Assembly (NCBI GenBank): GCA_944548615.1
Contig: OX155951.1
Span: 38,560,995 to 38,624,994 of the forward strand
Origin: Micropterix aruncella
Taxonomy: Eukaryota > Arthropoda > Insecta > Lepidoptera > Micropterigidae
DNA length: 64,000 bases
Reading direction: 5' to 3'
A program made the position numbers and the translations under genes. Under the pieces are notes generated by a model. It saw only the letters and a program-made list of their open reading frames with translations, did not search any database and was not told the DNA's origin. Each line of letters starts with the position of its first letter. Position 1 is the first letter of the stretch. Of this stretch, positions 10,607-20,480 are shown one piece after another.

Positions 10607-10897
10607 TTATAGATTAATAACATGAGAATGGGTGTCAATTATATTATGTGTCTTGGCCAGGTCTTCGTTCTGGAGATTTTTGAATCGATTTCGAATTCGA
10701 TCTAGAGTTCGTCCGCTCGTTCCACAAACTAATGCTGCCAACTTTCTTGGTTGTTGAAAATCAATTTTCCTTATGACATCAGGGTCTTCTTTCAACTTAT
10801 GAAACCACTTATAAATGTTGAGAATGACATGCCGGCTTTGCTGGTTAACATCACTTCTTAACTTGGTCAAATTAGTTTTGCAAAAATCTTCCATCAT
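10607..10897 (-). CDS. HTH-like N-terminal fragment, possibly transposase-derived
   Basis: A 96-residue ORF starting MMEDFCKTNL. It has a basic, helix-rich part (SRHVILNIYKWFHKL, residues about 21-35), an acidic linker (KEDPDVIRKID), then AALVCGTSGRTLDRIRN (about 53-70), which has the spacing of a helix-turn-helix recognition helix. Insect proteins with DDE-type transposase domains often begin with a segment of this type (VI-NVY-FF, then a G-S-RT--RI helix). Only this N-terminal part is present: no DDE core follows within the next 600 bp on the minus strand. It may be a remnant or a first exon. Assignment is by pattern only. Confidence 0.4.
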   Translation of the reverse strand: MMEDFCKTNLTKLRSDVNQQSRHVILNIYKWFHKLKEDPDVIRKIDFQQPRKLAALVCGTSGRTLDRIRNRFKNLQNEDLAKTHNIIDTHSHVINL

Positions 10898-11159
10898 GAT
10901 GTAGATTCACAAATAGAGTTCGTATAACGAATGAGTTATGCTCTTTGACATTAAGCCTTTTATAGCAGAATATTTTGTTATCAATAATGCCTAATGACCT
11001 ACACAGTACGCACAATAATTAAATTAGACGAAAACTAATTTGGCAAAAGCGTCGTTAAAATGTCATAAAATGTCGAAATCGAACTGTTACGGTTACTACA
11101 ATTAATAGTCCTAATCGGTTAGCTACTTACCACCTATTACGGTATTTACTCACCGCTTT

Positions 11160-11356
11160 TGGCTAAATCTAGGAATTTCATGTATCTAATTTTAGCAGGT
11201 AAAGTCTTTTCAATTTTAGGATTAATATATAGCCTATGACACTCACAAATAATGTGGCTTTCTATTGGTAAAAGAATTTTCAAAATCGGTTCAGTAGATC
11301 CAAAGATTACTTCCTACAACGTCACAAACTTTACCTCTTTATAATATTAGTATAGA
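11160..11356 (-). mobile_element. Helitron-like 5' end, copy 1 (partial)
   Basis: On the minus strand it starts TCTATACTAATATTATAAAG at 11356 and continues into gaggtaaagtttgtgacgt and the gattttgaaaattctttt block also found at 41274. Similarity is lost before 11160 and no CTAG-type 3' end is visible. It directly abuts the second copy. Confidence 0.6.
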
Positions 11357-11805
11357 AGTACAGATTACGATACGGTTCCATACCTATGTCGTATTATCTC
11401 TTTAATTATTTATGCAGTAAAAGGGAAAAGTCTTTTGTTTTAAACACTTGAGACGATAAATTTACTTATTTTGATAAGAATTCATAATTAATATAATATA
11501 AAAGTTAGACATATGCTGTCGCTGACTTTTTTGTAGGCATTATCAAGCTCTACAACTTTTCTCTAGAACTTTATCATATATCTCTCATCGTTAAGGCAGT
11601 GTTAGTGAGAAACGTTTTTGTTCGACCGCTTATTCTCCGACTTACTTTGCAAATCCGACTACCACGAAAAGGTCTTTTCATTTTTCGGATGTCACAAATA
11701 ATGTGGCTTTCTATCGGTAAAAGAATTTTCAAAATCGGTTCAGTAGATCCAGAGATTACTTCCTACAACATCACAAACTTTACCTCTTTATAATATTAGT
11801 ATAGA
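11357..11805 (-). mobile_element. Helitron-like element, copy 2 (5' complete, 3' truncated)
   Basis: Starts TCTATACTAATATTATAAAG at 11805 on the minus strand, preceded by A as expected for Helitron insertion at AT. It matches the plus-strand element at 41274-42011 in order: the gtcggattt block, the tctaactaacgctgcctta-like block, the agcgacagcatatgtctaac block and the acgataaatttacttatttt block (in its orientation). It ends without a 3' hairpin or CTAG where copy 1 begins. No Rep/helicase is encoded. Confidence 0.65.
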
Positions 11806-11849
11806 TAAATATTTTATCGACATGGCACCATTCCTATGTTAACTGTCTC

Positions 11850-12165
11850 TAATTGCCCCAGTCGCCAGTTTGTACTGCGGATACTATAGAAGAGACACAT
11901 TATCCCCACCAGATACCGGAATGCGGGCAGAGTCACTCATTAGGTCTTCTCCGAAAAGCCGCCGGCGCGCATTTGCCCATATTGGTAGTGCGGCTAATTG
12001 GTATTATAATGACATTACGCACGGTAATGAGTGTTTGGGGTCTGATGAGATTTACCGGAGGTGTAAACAATTTAAAACACAAAAATGAATTCTGTACAAT
12101 CAAATCGGGTAACATTGGACCGCGCCATGAATACACCTTTGAATTTTAAGAATGCATTATTCAAC
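11850..12165. other. GC-richer unassigned segment
   Basis: About 300 bp with several overlapping short open frames in all directions and no recognisable domain. A stretch near 11866-11895 (gccagtttgtactgcggata) resembles the minus strand near 10150-10175, so at least part is repeated DNA. Confidence 0.4.
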
Positions 12166-12244
12166 ACATTTCATTGATAAATTTAACAAAACCCTCGACA
12201 TAAAGCGAATGGGTGGACTGTATGGGTCAGCTTTCTAGGCTTCG

Positions 12245-12850
12245 AAACAGGATTTTACTTTCCCATCAGAGGAAAGTATTTATTTATTTATTTATTTATT
12301 GGTCCACAAAAAAAATTACATCGTTAGCAATTAACATAGATTGTGTTGCTCCTAACTAGGCAGAGCCTGTTCTAAGGAGAACTCCAATACAAATGATTAA
12401 AAAATACATACTAAAAATAAAAAAATTGAATCAAATCAAGTTAAATTCCAAACTAAAAATAAAAATGTTTAATCAAATCAAGTTAAAATGAAATTCGCAC
12501 TACACCAAAATAATATTAGAACTATAGACAAGTAATACTAAATAATAATAATAATAATATGTAATAGCAATAATAAATAATCATTTATAATAATAACTAA
12601 TAATATATAAGAATTAATAAAAATACGTATATAAAATAAATAGAAAATAAATATATTTATTTATTTTAAAATTGTGATGAATGTTTTCTCCGTCTCTCTC
12701 CTACCAAGGTTTATTAGCCATGATGTAAGGTGATATTTTTGTTGTTTGCTGCTAATTTCCAATATGTTCTCTTTACTCATGATATTAACCATTCTTGGAG
12801 CAAGAAAGCTGTAATGACGTTGTCCAAAAGACGTTAGACGTTTCGGCACT
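12245..12850 (-). pseudogene. LINE 3' fragment, family epsilon, copy 2
   Basis: The minus strand at 12849-12661 encodes MPKRLTSFGQRHYSFLAPRM followed by a polar segment, LTSWLINLGRRE and a stop: the same post-RT C-terminus as at 8.98 kb. The AT-rich 3' UTR extends left and ends at an AAAT tandem run (12277-12300), a typical LINE tail of simple repeats. It is 5'-truncated where repeat L begins. Confidence 0.6.
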
Positions 12851-12854
12851 TCAT

Positions 12855-13140
12855 TGTGAACGTACTTTTGTGTGTCTGTGTGTCTGTGTGTATTCCTTCA
12901 CGATAGCGCCTAAACGCTTCATCGGATTGATCTGAAATTTGGCATGCAGGCATCATTTGGCCAGGGCAAGAGTTCAAATGTGGTTGAAATCGGTCCACCA
13001 GGGAGCACCACCGCCACCACGCTAGTCATACTTCAATCTCGAAATATAGGACTTACGTTACACAGATGCCTTGTTGAACCGAAATCACACTGTGAAATTT
13101 TGGTTGGAATATCTCGTATACAAGCGACGTAACATTACGA
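12855..13140 (+). repeat. Interspersed repeat L, copy 1 (partial)
   Basis: Contains the TGTGTCTG simple run, then a cctaaacgcttc block, ctgaaatttggcatgcagg, catcatttggccagggcaag, tagtcatacttcaatctcga and cacactgtgaaattttggtt. All are found in the same order at 15.9-16.2, 39.7-40.1 and 58.3-58.6 kb. It lacks the 5' and 3' thirds of the full unit and codes for nothing. Confidence 0.75.
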
Positions 13141-14479
13141 TTTTTTAAATAAAATCACATAGCTGGGGAATGACGCATGCCTTTAAAATGTACAGGAATT
13201 TCGCATAAAAAGGGATCAAACATTTGGTTCTTTCTCTGAATATTCATGTGTTCTTTCGTAAAAAAAAGTATTTTTTATTGTATTTTCAACATATAGAATT
13301 TATGCCAAAATAAAAAGAAGCATGAAAATACGATTCATTAATAACGAAGAACACACGCGAATTTAGACAGTTTCTTTTGACAATAGCCAGAGGATAAATG
13401 TAGCTAAAGGATAAATGTGTTTGTATTGTTTTGCCCTTACCTAATATACCATTTAGCAGCTTTGATCTTAGCAAAATACCTCTAAAACACAAGTTGCTTG
13501 TAGACCCAAGTAATAGAGTATTTTTTGTTTTCTGCTATCTTTTTCCTTATCTTCTACTTAGGCCTTGAAAACATGGTTAAAACTGCAAGTTTGCGCCGGC
13601 TACATAAGATGTCGCTTTAAACCAATCTTGTATGAAAAAATATTGATAGAAATACTACTCAAGATAATGTGTATATTTAGATTCAAAATATTATACGACA
13701 TAATCTTTTATATATAATTAAAATTGCATAAACTACGCTATTTCGTGGTTAAAAAATATTCCAAATTAAATATGTCTTTGGGCCACCTTTAAATTAAGTT
13801 TTTTTTGTGTTTTTTCTTGTGTTTGTATATAATTTCTAACAGCGAATTCATATTAGAAGCCTTACGAAATCATTTATTTCCTACTATTTACATAATATCG
13901 TGTGAAAATTTAATAGATACGAGAGATGGCCCAGAGCTACCCAATCTGTCTGTATTTGACCCAAATGCACACAGATGGCCCGAAGTTCTCCAATCTGTCA
14001 GTATTTTAAATACGATGTAAGGTATAAATTAAATGCGAATAAAGTTACGAGATAGATATCAATGCTAGTTTAACGTTGATCCTCTTTTGCGGATCTAAAT
14101 TGGCTGTTACTGGCTGAAAATTCTTCACTTTTTGATATCACTTAGCATTTGGTCATTTAGCATATCACTAGCACTTAGCATTTGGTAAATGACAATAAAA
14201 AGGTTGTATGTCCAGACTGTGTTGCCTCTCATCACTGCGACCTTTTATGATATACCCTGCTTTTTAATTCACCCATCCTGACCCGGGACCTTTTATTAAT
14301 GAGTGTAATATTGCTGATTTCCTCAGGTGTTATTATCACCAGAGTTCCTTACATTATAACGGCTGGCGCCATTTATAAAGGCAGGATGCGTAGGCAAAGT
14401 CTTATTCTCCATAACTAGTTCAGGTAGTCTTCCAGAAATCCGCGTTTCTTCATAGCTTCCTTTAATATTGGATCCAGAA
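13141..14479. other. AT-rich, no gene; 53-bp imperfect tandem duplication
   Basis: No supported gene. At about 13922-14012 the phrase agatggcccagagctaccca, ending ctgtctgtatttg, recurs imperfectly 53 bp later as agatggcccgaagttctcca, ending ctgtcagtatttt. Short open frames lack domains. Confidence 0.5.
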
Positions 14480-14800
14480 TTAGGATATTTTACATCATTC
14501 GGTAGTTTAGGGTACCTACATAGTTATCGATCAAGCCTCGTGTTGGTTTAAGAAGCTGTGGGAGCGCCGCGTTCGTCGGCTCACCGTCAGTCTTCGGAAG
14601 CTGTAAAAGGTCATCTCGGGTGTTGTCTCGCCCGACTGTGCAACGCCAGCGAAAGCCGTATTCTCGGACAATTCCTGAATCGCCTTGTACGGCCGACCGC
14701 GACCACCGCTTCTGCAGCGCGCATCTGAATGGTTAATTGCCGCACATTATTTTGGTTCCGAGTCGTTCGATATGGTGTTGCCGCGTGGGGGATATTCCCT
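14480..14800. promoter_or_regulatory. CpG-rich low-copy segment
   Basis: GC-rich and dense in CpG, including gggagcgccgcgttcgtcgg and tgtacggccgaccgcgacca. It is not repeated elsewhere in the window and has no long open frame. I list it as a candidate conserved or regulatory segment; function is inference. Confidence 0.2.
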
Positions 14801-15053
14801 GATTGTTTAGTTTAGTACGGGCGCAATGCGCTCAATGCGCTGTAAACGTTAATCGATACAATCTCGAGCTGCCTTATGCGACTGTGTCCTTTATGGACTT
14901 AGTCATAAAAAAAAGAATAAAAGAAGAAGTAAATACATTTAAAAGAATAAAAAAACACTACTGCCGTTACAAGAATCGAACCACTGTATTTATAATTATT
15001 TTTATTACATTTTTTTTAATGAAATATTAATGGTTTATATACTTATCGATATA

Positions 15054-15424
15054 CAGGGTGACTCTTCATTAACCGGCAATCTTATAGGGGGTGAATTAGT
15101 ACGAGCAAATAAGCAACTTTTAATAAGAACTTGTGGAAAAATATATAATTTTTTTTTAAATTTGTAAAAAATATATTTTTAAAAATAGTATAAAAACCGC
15201 TGAGCACGATGTGCTTTCTAGCGGTAGGTACATATCGATAATATTATTTACTATCGATATTTTAACTACCGATAGATGGTGAAGCGCGCTCAAATTTTTA
15301 AATGAAAAAAAAATAAAAAAAATCATTTTTTTTTGTTTTTCTTAAAATTGGTTATCAAAAGTTGCTTAGTTGCTAGTACTGATTCACCCCCTTAAAGGAT
15401 GCCGGTAAGTTAAAAGTCATCCTG
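15054..15424. mobile_element. Palindromic MITE with CAGGGTGA ends (371 bp)
   Basis: The ends form a terminal inverted repeat of about 75 bp: cagggtgactcttcattaac on the left and a right end that reads caggatgacttttaacttac on the opposite strand, both followed by a gggggtgaat/agcaactaagcaactttt block. The interior is very AT-rich with several tatcgata motifs. I see no clear target duplication. It is non-coding; the superfamily is not determined. Confidence 0.75.
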
Positions 15425-15429
15425 GAGAT

Positions 15430-16455
15430 ACATATATTTTCGGAATGTACTCAATGAGACCTTTCATTTGACACTCAACACGATTTAATTATTTAAATTT
15501 ATTGACATTTGTAGGTTTGGACATTTAGATAACTATTTACTTATTATTTGGACAGTTAAAGTAACCTATGACACTGGGATGACATAAAGATTCCTCCAAT
15601 AACACATACTTCTAAATCGGTTCGAGCGTTTAGAAGTTATGGCGGAATAAAGAAATGGAAAACATAAATAGATGAACCCTGAGCACATTACACTCCTTTT
15701 TTGTTGGGCAGTCGTGTAAAAAGAGGTCAAACTCAATTTTAACAAATCGTCCTCGTGGCGGGGAGAAGTACCTAATTGACGTTTTAAATAGAAATGAGAT
15801 AAAAAGATTGACGTAACTATCTATTTTACTATTCCGGCCCACCTACCGAGGAGGAGAGAAAGTATTGTAAACGCACTAAAACATTTCTTTTGTTATGAAG
15901 ACGGAAATATCTATTTTAAGTCCCCTGAGACTACTAAGACCATTTCCAGGTTGAAGTCTGCTGTGTGACTCTCTGTCTGTGTGTGTGTGGGTTCTTCCAC
16001 AATAGCGCTTAAACGCTTATTGCGATTGAGCTGAAATTTGGCATGTAGGCATCATTTGGTCATGGCAAGAGTTGAGGTTGTAGTTGAAATCGGTCTACCA
16101 GATCACGCACTAGTCATATTTCAATTTCGAAATATTGGACTTAAAGACTTAAAATTTGTTACACAGATGCGTTGTTGGGCCGAAATCACATTGTGAAATT
16201 TTGGTTAGAATATCTCATTTACAAGCTACAGAAATAATATTTAAATTCCGCTATATATTTTAATGACGCATTAACGCCTCGGCGGCTCAGATCGTTTCTC
16301 GGCTAAGGGCCAACAGATGGAACGGAACCCAACCGGGTTCGTCTGCCGACCAAGAGAAGACGCTCATTAGTATTTTTATGAAATTAACATTCGGATAAAA
16401 TCAGTCCTTGGTTACTTGCCGGGAAAGCCTTGGGGTGACACAACCGTTTTTTATA
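15430..16455 (+). repeat. Interspersed repeat L, copy 2 (most complete)
   Basis: The 5' part (15430-15830), with gacatttgtaggtttggac and gcgtttagaagttatggcgg, is also found at 40990-41273. The 3' part (15831-16455) is shared with 12855, 39640 and 58157: agaaagtattgtaaacgc, ctgaaatttggcatgtagg, a gggttcgtctgccgacc block and an end at ggggtgacacaaccgttttt. No ORF spans it. Such non-coding units are abundant in Lepidoptera; the class is unclear. Confidence 0.75.
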
Positions 16456-16656
16456 TATTGATGGTTTCATTATAGTTATCTAAATAATAAATGAGGACAT
16501 CAGGGGAAGAACGATGAGGGTTATGTTTTTGTGTAACTGAGAAAAACGACTTTAAAGATTTGAGGCAAGGATACAAAGTTGTTCATGGTCAGGAGTCATA
16601 TGTTATTTTAGTATTATTTGACGTCATATTTAGTTAGGGTTGACGTCATATTTAGT
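16456..16656. other. Target region of the LOA-like element, with a 22-bp tandem
   Basis: Mostly unassigned. At 16620-16661 the unit gacgtcatatttagttaggg is repeated twice in tandem just before the retrotransposon. One copy of its TTAGTTAGGGTTG core became the insertion site. Confidence 0.6.
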
Positions 16657-16669
16657 TAGTTAGGGTTGG

Positions 16670-16855
16670 AGCGAGTCCGCCAAAAAGTCCGCACCCTCTG
16701 CAATGGAGACAGACGAACCCACGGAATCCGACGTCGAGGAAGGCATACTGCTGGACTCCGAGGACGAAGAGGGCCTACCAAAGGGGATAAGTCTCCTGGA
16801 CCTAAAGGGGCAAGGGGAAAAGAAGCATTCCTCCAATGCTTCCTTCCCTCTGTAA
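16670..16855 (+). pseudogene. C-terminal remnant of LINE ORF1
   Basis: A frame open from the element's first bases (ESAKKSAPSAMETDEP) continues through a very acidic stretch (SDVEEGILLDSEDEEG) to a stop at 16853-16855, 20 nt into ORF2. Position directly before, and overlapping, the endonuclease-RT frame is what is expected for the end of a gag-like ORF1. No zinc knuckle is left. It could also be read as a 50-residue ORF from ATG 16703, but a truncated ORF1 explains it better. Confidence 0.55.
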
Positions 16856-19403
16856 GGTCCTCCAGGTTAACCTCCAGCACAGCGAATCTGCAACGGCTCA
16901 ACTTCGGAAATGGCTGGAGGTTAACCCAACCGCTATAGCCCTGATCCAAGAGCTGTGGATCAGAAACACACGCATAAACGGACTCAACAACACCGGAGGT
17001 AATATATTCTATAATACACAAAGCAAACCTAGAACCTGTATATACATATCCCGAAACATAATGGCACAACCACTAACTGAATTCGTTTCCAGAGACGTGT
17101 GTGCTATAAAATTACTAACAACACAAAACTCAAGACTGCCGGAGATAGTTCTCGCGTCCGTCTACATGGCGGCAGAAGACGAACCACCTCCTACGGAAAT
17201 GAACAACCTCGTACGTTACTGCGAACGTGCAGGGCTCGAACTGGTCATATCTGCGGACTGCAATGGCCACCACAACCTATGGGGAATGGAAACAAACAAC
17301 AACAGAGGTAACGATTTTGTTGAATACCTTATGACAACCAACCTAGACATACTTAACACAGGATCAAAACCAACTTTTGTCACTCGTAGATGTAACACTA
17401 TAATTGACATTACCTTAAGCACAGGACTGGCAGCTCAACACGTGTCCAACTGGCAGGTGTCGGATGAACTATCGTGCTCCGACCACAGATGGATTCGGTA
17501 TGATCTGACAGCAGATACACAAACACCTACACCCAGAAGAAATCCAAGACGCACCGACATCAAGGCGTATAAGGAACTTCTCGCAGGTAAAATAGAAAGC
17601 AACACAAAAACACACAGACCAAACAACACAGTAGAGTTAGAGGAACAGGTAAAGTCACTCACAAAAAACATAATTGACTGCTACGAAAACACATGCCCAC
17701 TATCGACACCATCAACTACTGGAAAATGCAATAACAGTAGCTGGTGGGGTCCAGAGTTGGAACGCCTAAGAAAAAAAATGAGGAAACAGCTAAACAGAGC
17801 TACGAACACAAAATCTGATGAAGACTGGGACAAATACAAAACAACCAAATCAGAATACAAAAAGAGAATAAGACACAGAAGATCAGCCTCATGGAGGAAC
17901 TTCTGCGACAATATATCCACAATTACCCAAGCAAACAGAACAAGGAAGATCATGGCCGATCAACCAAAACAATTACTGGGCACTCTGAGAAGGAAAGACA
18001 ACAGCACCACTAGTAACCCGGCTGAGACCGAAAGTCTACTGGTGGAAACGCACTTCCCAGGTTGCAGAGTAGTTGACAAACAAGAATGGGACGTACAAAC
18101 AGAAAACTATCATCCGACCGAAAACGAGTGGAAGATAGCGGAGCATATAACGAAACCGACCAAAACAGCCTGGGCAACGAACAGTTTCAACAACTTCAAA
18201 TCACCAGGACTAGATGGAATATACCCAGCCCTCCTAAAATGGGGAGGAGACAAACTTATCGAACAACTAGCAAGCATACTATGTAGCTGCATCGCCTTTA
18301 GATACATTCCACAGAAATGGAGAGAAGTAAAGGTGATCTTTCTACCAAAACCAGGGAAAACTGATTACACAGACCCGAAATCTTTCAGACCCATTAGCCT
18401 TACCTCCTTCATGCTAAAAACACTAGAAAGACTATGTGACAGAGAACTGAAGGATACAGCACTTAAAAACATAGGTATTCACCCGAACCAACACGCATAC
18501 ACACAAGGCAAATCGACAGATTCAGCACTGCATGCCGTTGTAAACAACATAGAAACTGCACTAGCAAGGAAAAACTCCTGCCTAGGCACCTTCATTGACA
18601 TAGAAGGAGCGTTCGACAAGACAAATTTCAGTAGCATTCAACAAGCTCTAAACAGACATCAAACCGAACCATTGATTACAGAATGGATAATGAACATGCT
18701 AAGAAAGAGAATCATCAGGCTATCTGAAAACCAAAATCACCAGGCGCTCGTGATGAGAGGATGCCCACAAGGAGGTGTACTCTCGCCACTTCTATGGAAC
18801 CTGGTAGTAAACGACCTGATAACAAAACTAAACAACAATCATTTCCTAACAATAGGATATGCAGATGATCTAGTAATAATGATCAACGGACTAGTAACAA
18901 GCACATTGTGCGACCTTACACAAACAGCTTTGAAAATAGTAGAGAAATGGTGCAAGGAGAATGACCTATCGGTAAATCCAAAAAAGACCGACACCATTCT
19001 CTTCACACATAAACGGAAATTGGGTACATACAAAATGCCAACCTTGTTTGGATCCAGACTAACGCTCTCTAAAGAAGTAAAGTACCTAGGAATAATTTTG
19101 GACGAAAAACTAAACTGGAATAAACACCTAGAAAACAAACTAAGCAAAGCAACAGTCGCCTTCTGGCAATGCCGAAGAATGGTGGGCAAGAAATGGGGAC
19201 TAGCCCCACACATTATACTGTGGCTGTACAAAATGATAATAATACCAATGATAAGCTACGGAGCTGTAGTATGGTGGCCCCGCACCCAACTTACTACTGC
19301 AATCAACAAATTACAGAAAGTGCAAAGGCTAGCATGTATAGCAGCGACCGGCTGCATGAGAACAACTCCGACAGCGGCGCTGGAAATTATGGACCAAATA
19401 TAA
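16836..19403 (+). CDS. Non-LTR retrotransposon ORF2: AP endonuclease and reverse transcriptase (frameshifted at the end)
   Basis: 855 residues from ATG 16836. Residues 8-220 form an AP-type endonuclease: N12 in LQVNLQHS, E39 in LIQELW, Y110, D141/N143 in SADCNGHH, D191 and D216-H217 in CSDHRW. It nicks target DNA to prime reverse transcription. The RT domain (about 440-760) shows FLPKPGKTDY, FRPISLTSF, D588 in FIDIEGAFD, GCPQGGVLSPLLWN and the catalytic YADD at 675-678. The thumb-like region ends in MISYGAVVWW. The frame stops at 19403 inside the linker to RNase H; a one-base difference near 19400 moves the following sequence into the next frame (see 19450-20385). The best fit is the LOA clade (Lian-like) by motif wording; I clade is the alternative. 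As it stands the protein would lack RNase H. Confidence 0.9.
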   Translation: MLPSLCKVLQVNLQHSESATAQLRKWLEVNPTAIALIQELWIRNTRINGLNNTGGNIFYNTQSKPRTCIYISRNIMAQPLTEFVSRDVCAIKLLTTQNSRLPEIVLASVYMAAEDEPPPTEMNNLVRYCERAGLELVISADCNGHHNLWGMETNNNRGNDFVEYLMTTNLDILNTGSKPTFVTRRCNTIIDITLSTGLAAQHVSNWQVSDELSCSDHRWIRYDLTADTQTPTPRRNPRRTDIKAYKELLAGKIESNTKTHRPNNTVELEEQVKSLTKNIIDCYENTCPLSTPSTTGKCNNSSWWGPELERLRKKMRKQLNRATNTKSDEDWDKYKTTKSEYKKRIRHRRSASWRNFCDNISTITQANRTRKIMADQPKQLLGTLRRKDNSTTSNPAETESLLVETHFPGCRVVDKQEWDVQTENYHPTENEWKIAEHITKPTKTAWATNSFNNFKSPGLDGIYPALLKWGGDKLIEQLASILCSCIAFRYIPQKWREVKVIFLPKPGKTDYTDPKSFRPISLTSFMLKTLERLCDRELKDTALKNIGIHPNQHAYTQGKSTDSALHAVVNNIETALARKNSCLGTFIDIEGAFDKTNFSSIQQALNRHQTEPLITEWIMNMLRKRIIRLSENQNHQALVMRGCPQGGVLSPLLWNLVVNDLITKLNNNHFLTIGYADDLVIMINGLVTSTLCDLTQTALKIVEKWCKENDLSVNPKKTDTILFTHKRKLGTYKMPTLFGSRLTLSKEVKYLGIILDEKLNWNKHLENKLSKATVAFWQCRRMVGKKWGLAPHIILWLYKMIIIPMISYGAVVWWPRTQLTTAINKLQKVQRLACIAATGCMRTTPTAALEIMDQI

Positions 19404-19449
19404 AACACCGCACACGAATATATATGATAATATACTGTCAAGCTTTCCA

Positions 19450-20385
19450 ATGCTGGATGCGGCAATCGACAGAATACCCAAAACTATGATCTTCTGGAAA
19501 GAATATGCCATATCATTAACAGAAGACTCAAAAGAAGCACTGAATCAAACGGACCTAAGAATCTACACAGATGGATCAAAAACCAACAAAGGTACAGGAT
19601 GTGGGGTCTTCTCGGAAGACCTAAATATACACATCTCCAAACCACTTGGAGCACACAACACAGTATTCCAAGCAGAATGTATGGGAATAATAGAAGCTTG
19701 CAACGCAGTGAAACAGCGGCAGCTAAAACACGAAAACATATGTATTCTATCGGACAGCAGGTCAGTGCTACAGGCACTGGGAAGCGATAGATTTACATCT
19801 GGGCTCATATACGAATGCCACCAAAGCCTCCTCGAGGTATGCGGAAAAGGCAATAAGGTGACACTGAAATGGATCAAGGGACACAGTAACTCAAGAGGAA
19901 ACGATGCTGCGGATGAACTAGCCCGTAAGGGCTCAGACACACCGGCATACGGACCCGAACCTATCGTGCCCCTACCCTACTCGCACATAAACAACCAACT
20001 TGACAACCACTACAAACAACTACATCAAACACACTGGAAAGAGATAGACACCTGCAGACAAACCAAAGAAATAGTAGTGGAATACAACCACAAACTTACC
20101 AAAACACTTCTAAGGACAAAAAGGCCCCAACTACGCAAACTAGTGGGACTGATAACAGGACACAACACACTAAACAAACACCTCTTCAACATGGGCGGAA
20201 CGAATAGCCCTATGTGCAGAGCATGCATGGAGGCGGAAGAAACCACAAAACACATTCTGCTAGATTGTAAACAGGTAGAAGTATACAGGACAAAACACCT
20301 TGGGACTCCAGGCACCCTGCGCGAGGCAGCAGGAAACCTGAAAGCCCTGCTGGCTTTCGTAGAGGAACTGGGGTGGGTGGAATAG
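19450..20385 (+). pseudogene. Frameshifted C-terminal part of the same ORF2: RNase H and CCHC knuckle
   Basis: Open in the +1 frame relative to ORF2; that frame is already open at 19381, so ATG 19450 is probably not a real start. Residues 35-165 are an RNase H domain: D41 in IYTDGSK, E76 in FQAECMG, D102 in LSDSRS, then WIKGHSNSRGNDAADELAR with D152. It would degrade the RNA strand of the hybrid during reverse transcription. Near the C-terminus C256-x2-C259-x8-H268-x4-C273 forms the zinc knuckle usual after RT/RNase H in these LINEs. It belongs with the ORF at 16836-19403; separation by a frameshift makes this copy defective unless the break is an assembly error. Confidence 0.85.
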
Positions 20386-20446
20386 AGCTACCCCCGTTAC
20401 ACGCAAAATAGGCACACTGGATGTCGACTTGCGGAGGAACGCCCAG

Positions 20447-20470
20447 TATAACTAACTAACTAACTAACTA
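20447..20470 (+). repeat. TAAC tandem tail of the LOA-like element
   Basis: ataactaactaactaacta and onward, five to six TAAC units, at the 3' terminus. A short tandem tail in place of poly(A) is known for several I, LOA and R1-type elements. Confidence 0.9.
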
Positions 20471-20480
20471 GTTAGGGTTG

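Larger units (their letters stand above)
16657..20480 (+). mobile_element. 5'-truncated LOA/I-like non-LTR retrotransposon with 12-bp TSD
   Basis: The element spans about 16669-20468. TAGTTAGGGTTG occurs at 16657-16668 and again at 20469-20480, a perfect 12-bp target duplication whose first bases overlap the tail. From 5' to 3': a fragment of ORF1, an overlapping ORF2 with endonuclease and RT, a frameshifted RNase H plus zinc knuckle, a short 3' UTR and a TAAC tandem tail in place of poly(A). The start inside ORF1 indicates 5' truncation at insertion. Encoded RNase H after RT is known for LOA and I clades and points away from Jockey and TRAS/SART types. Confidence 0.85.

Noticed and set aside
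16631..16668. Telomeric (TTAGG)n or telomere-specific LINE insertion
   Set aside because: Only isolated TTAGGG units within a 22-bp tandem are present; no telomere array, and the LINE has RNase H unlike TRAS/SART elements.
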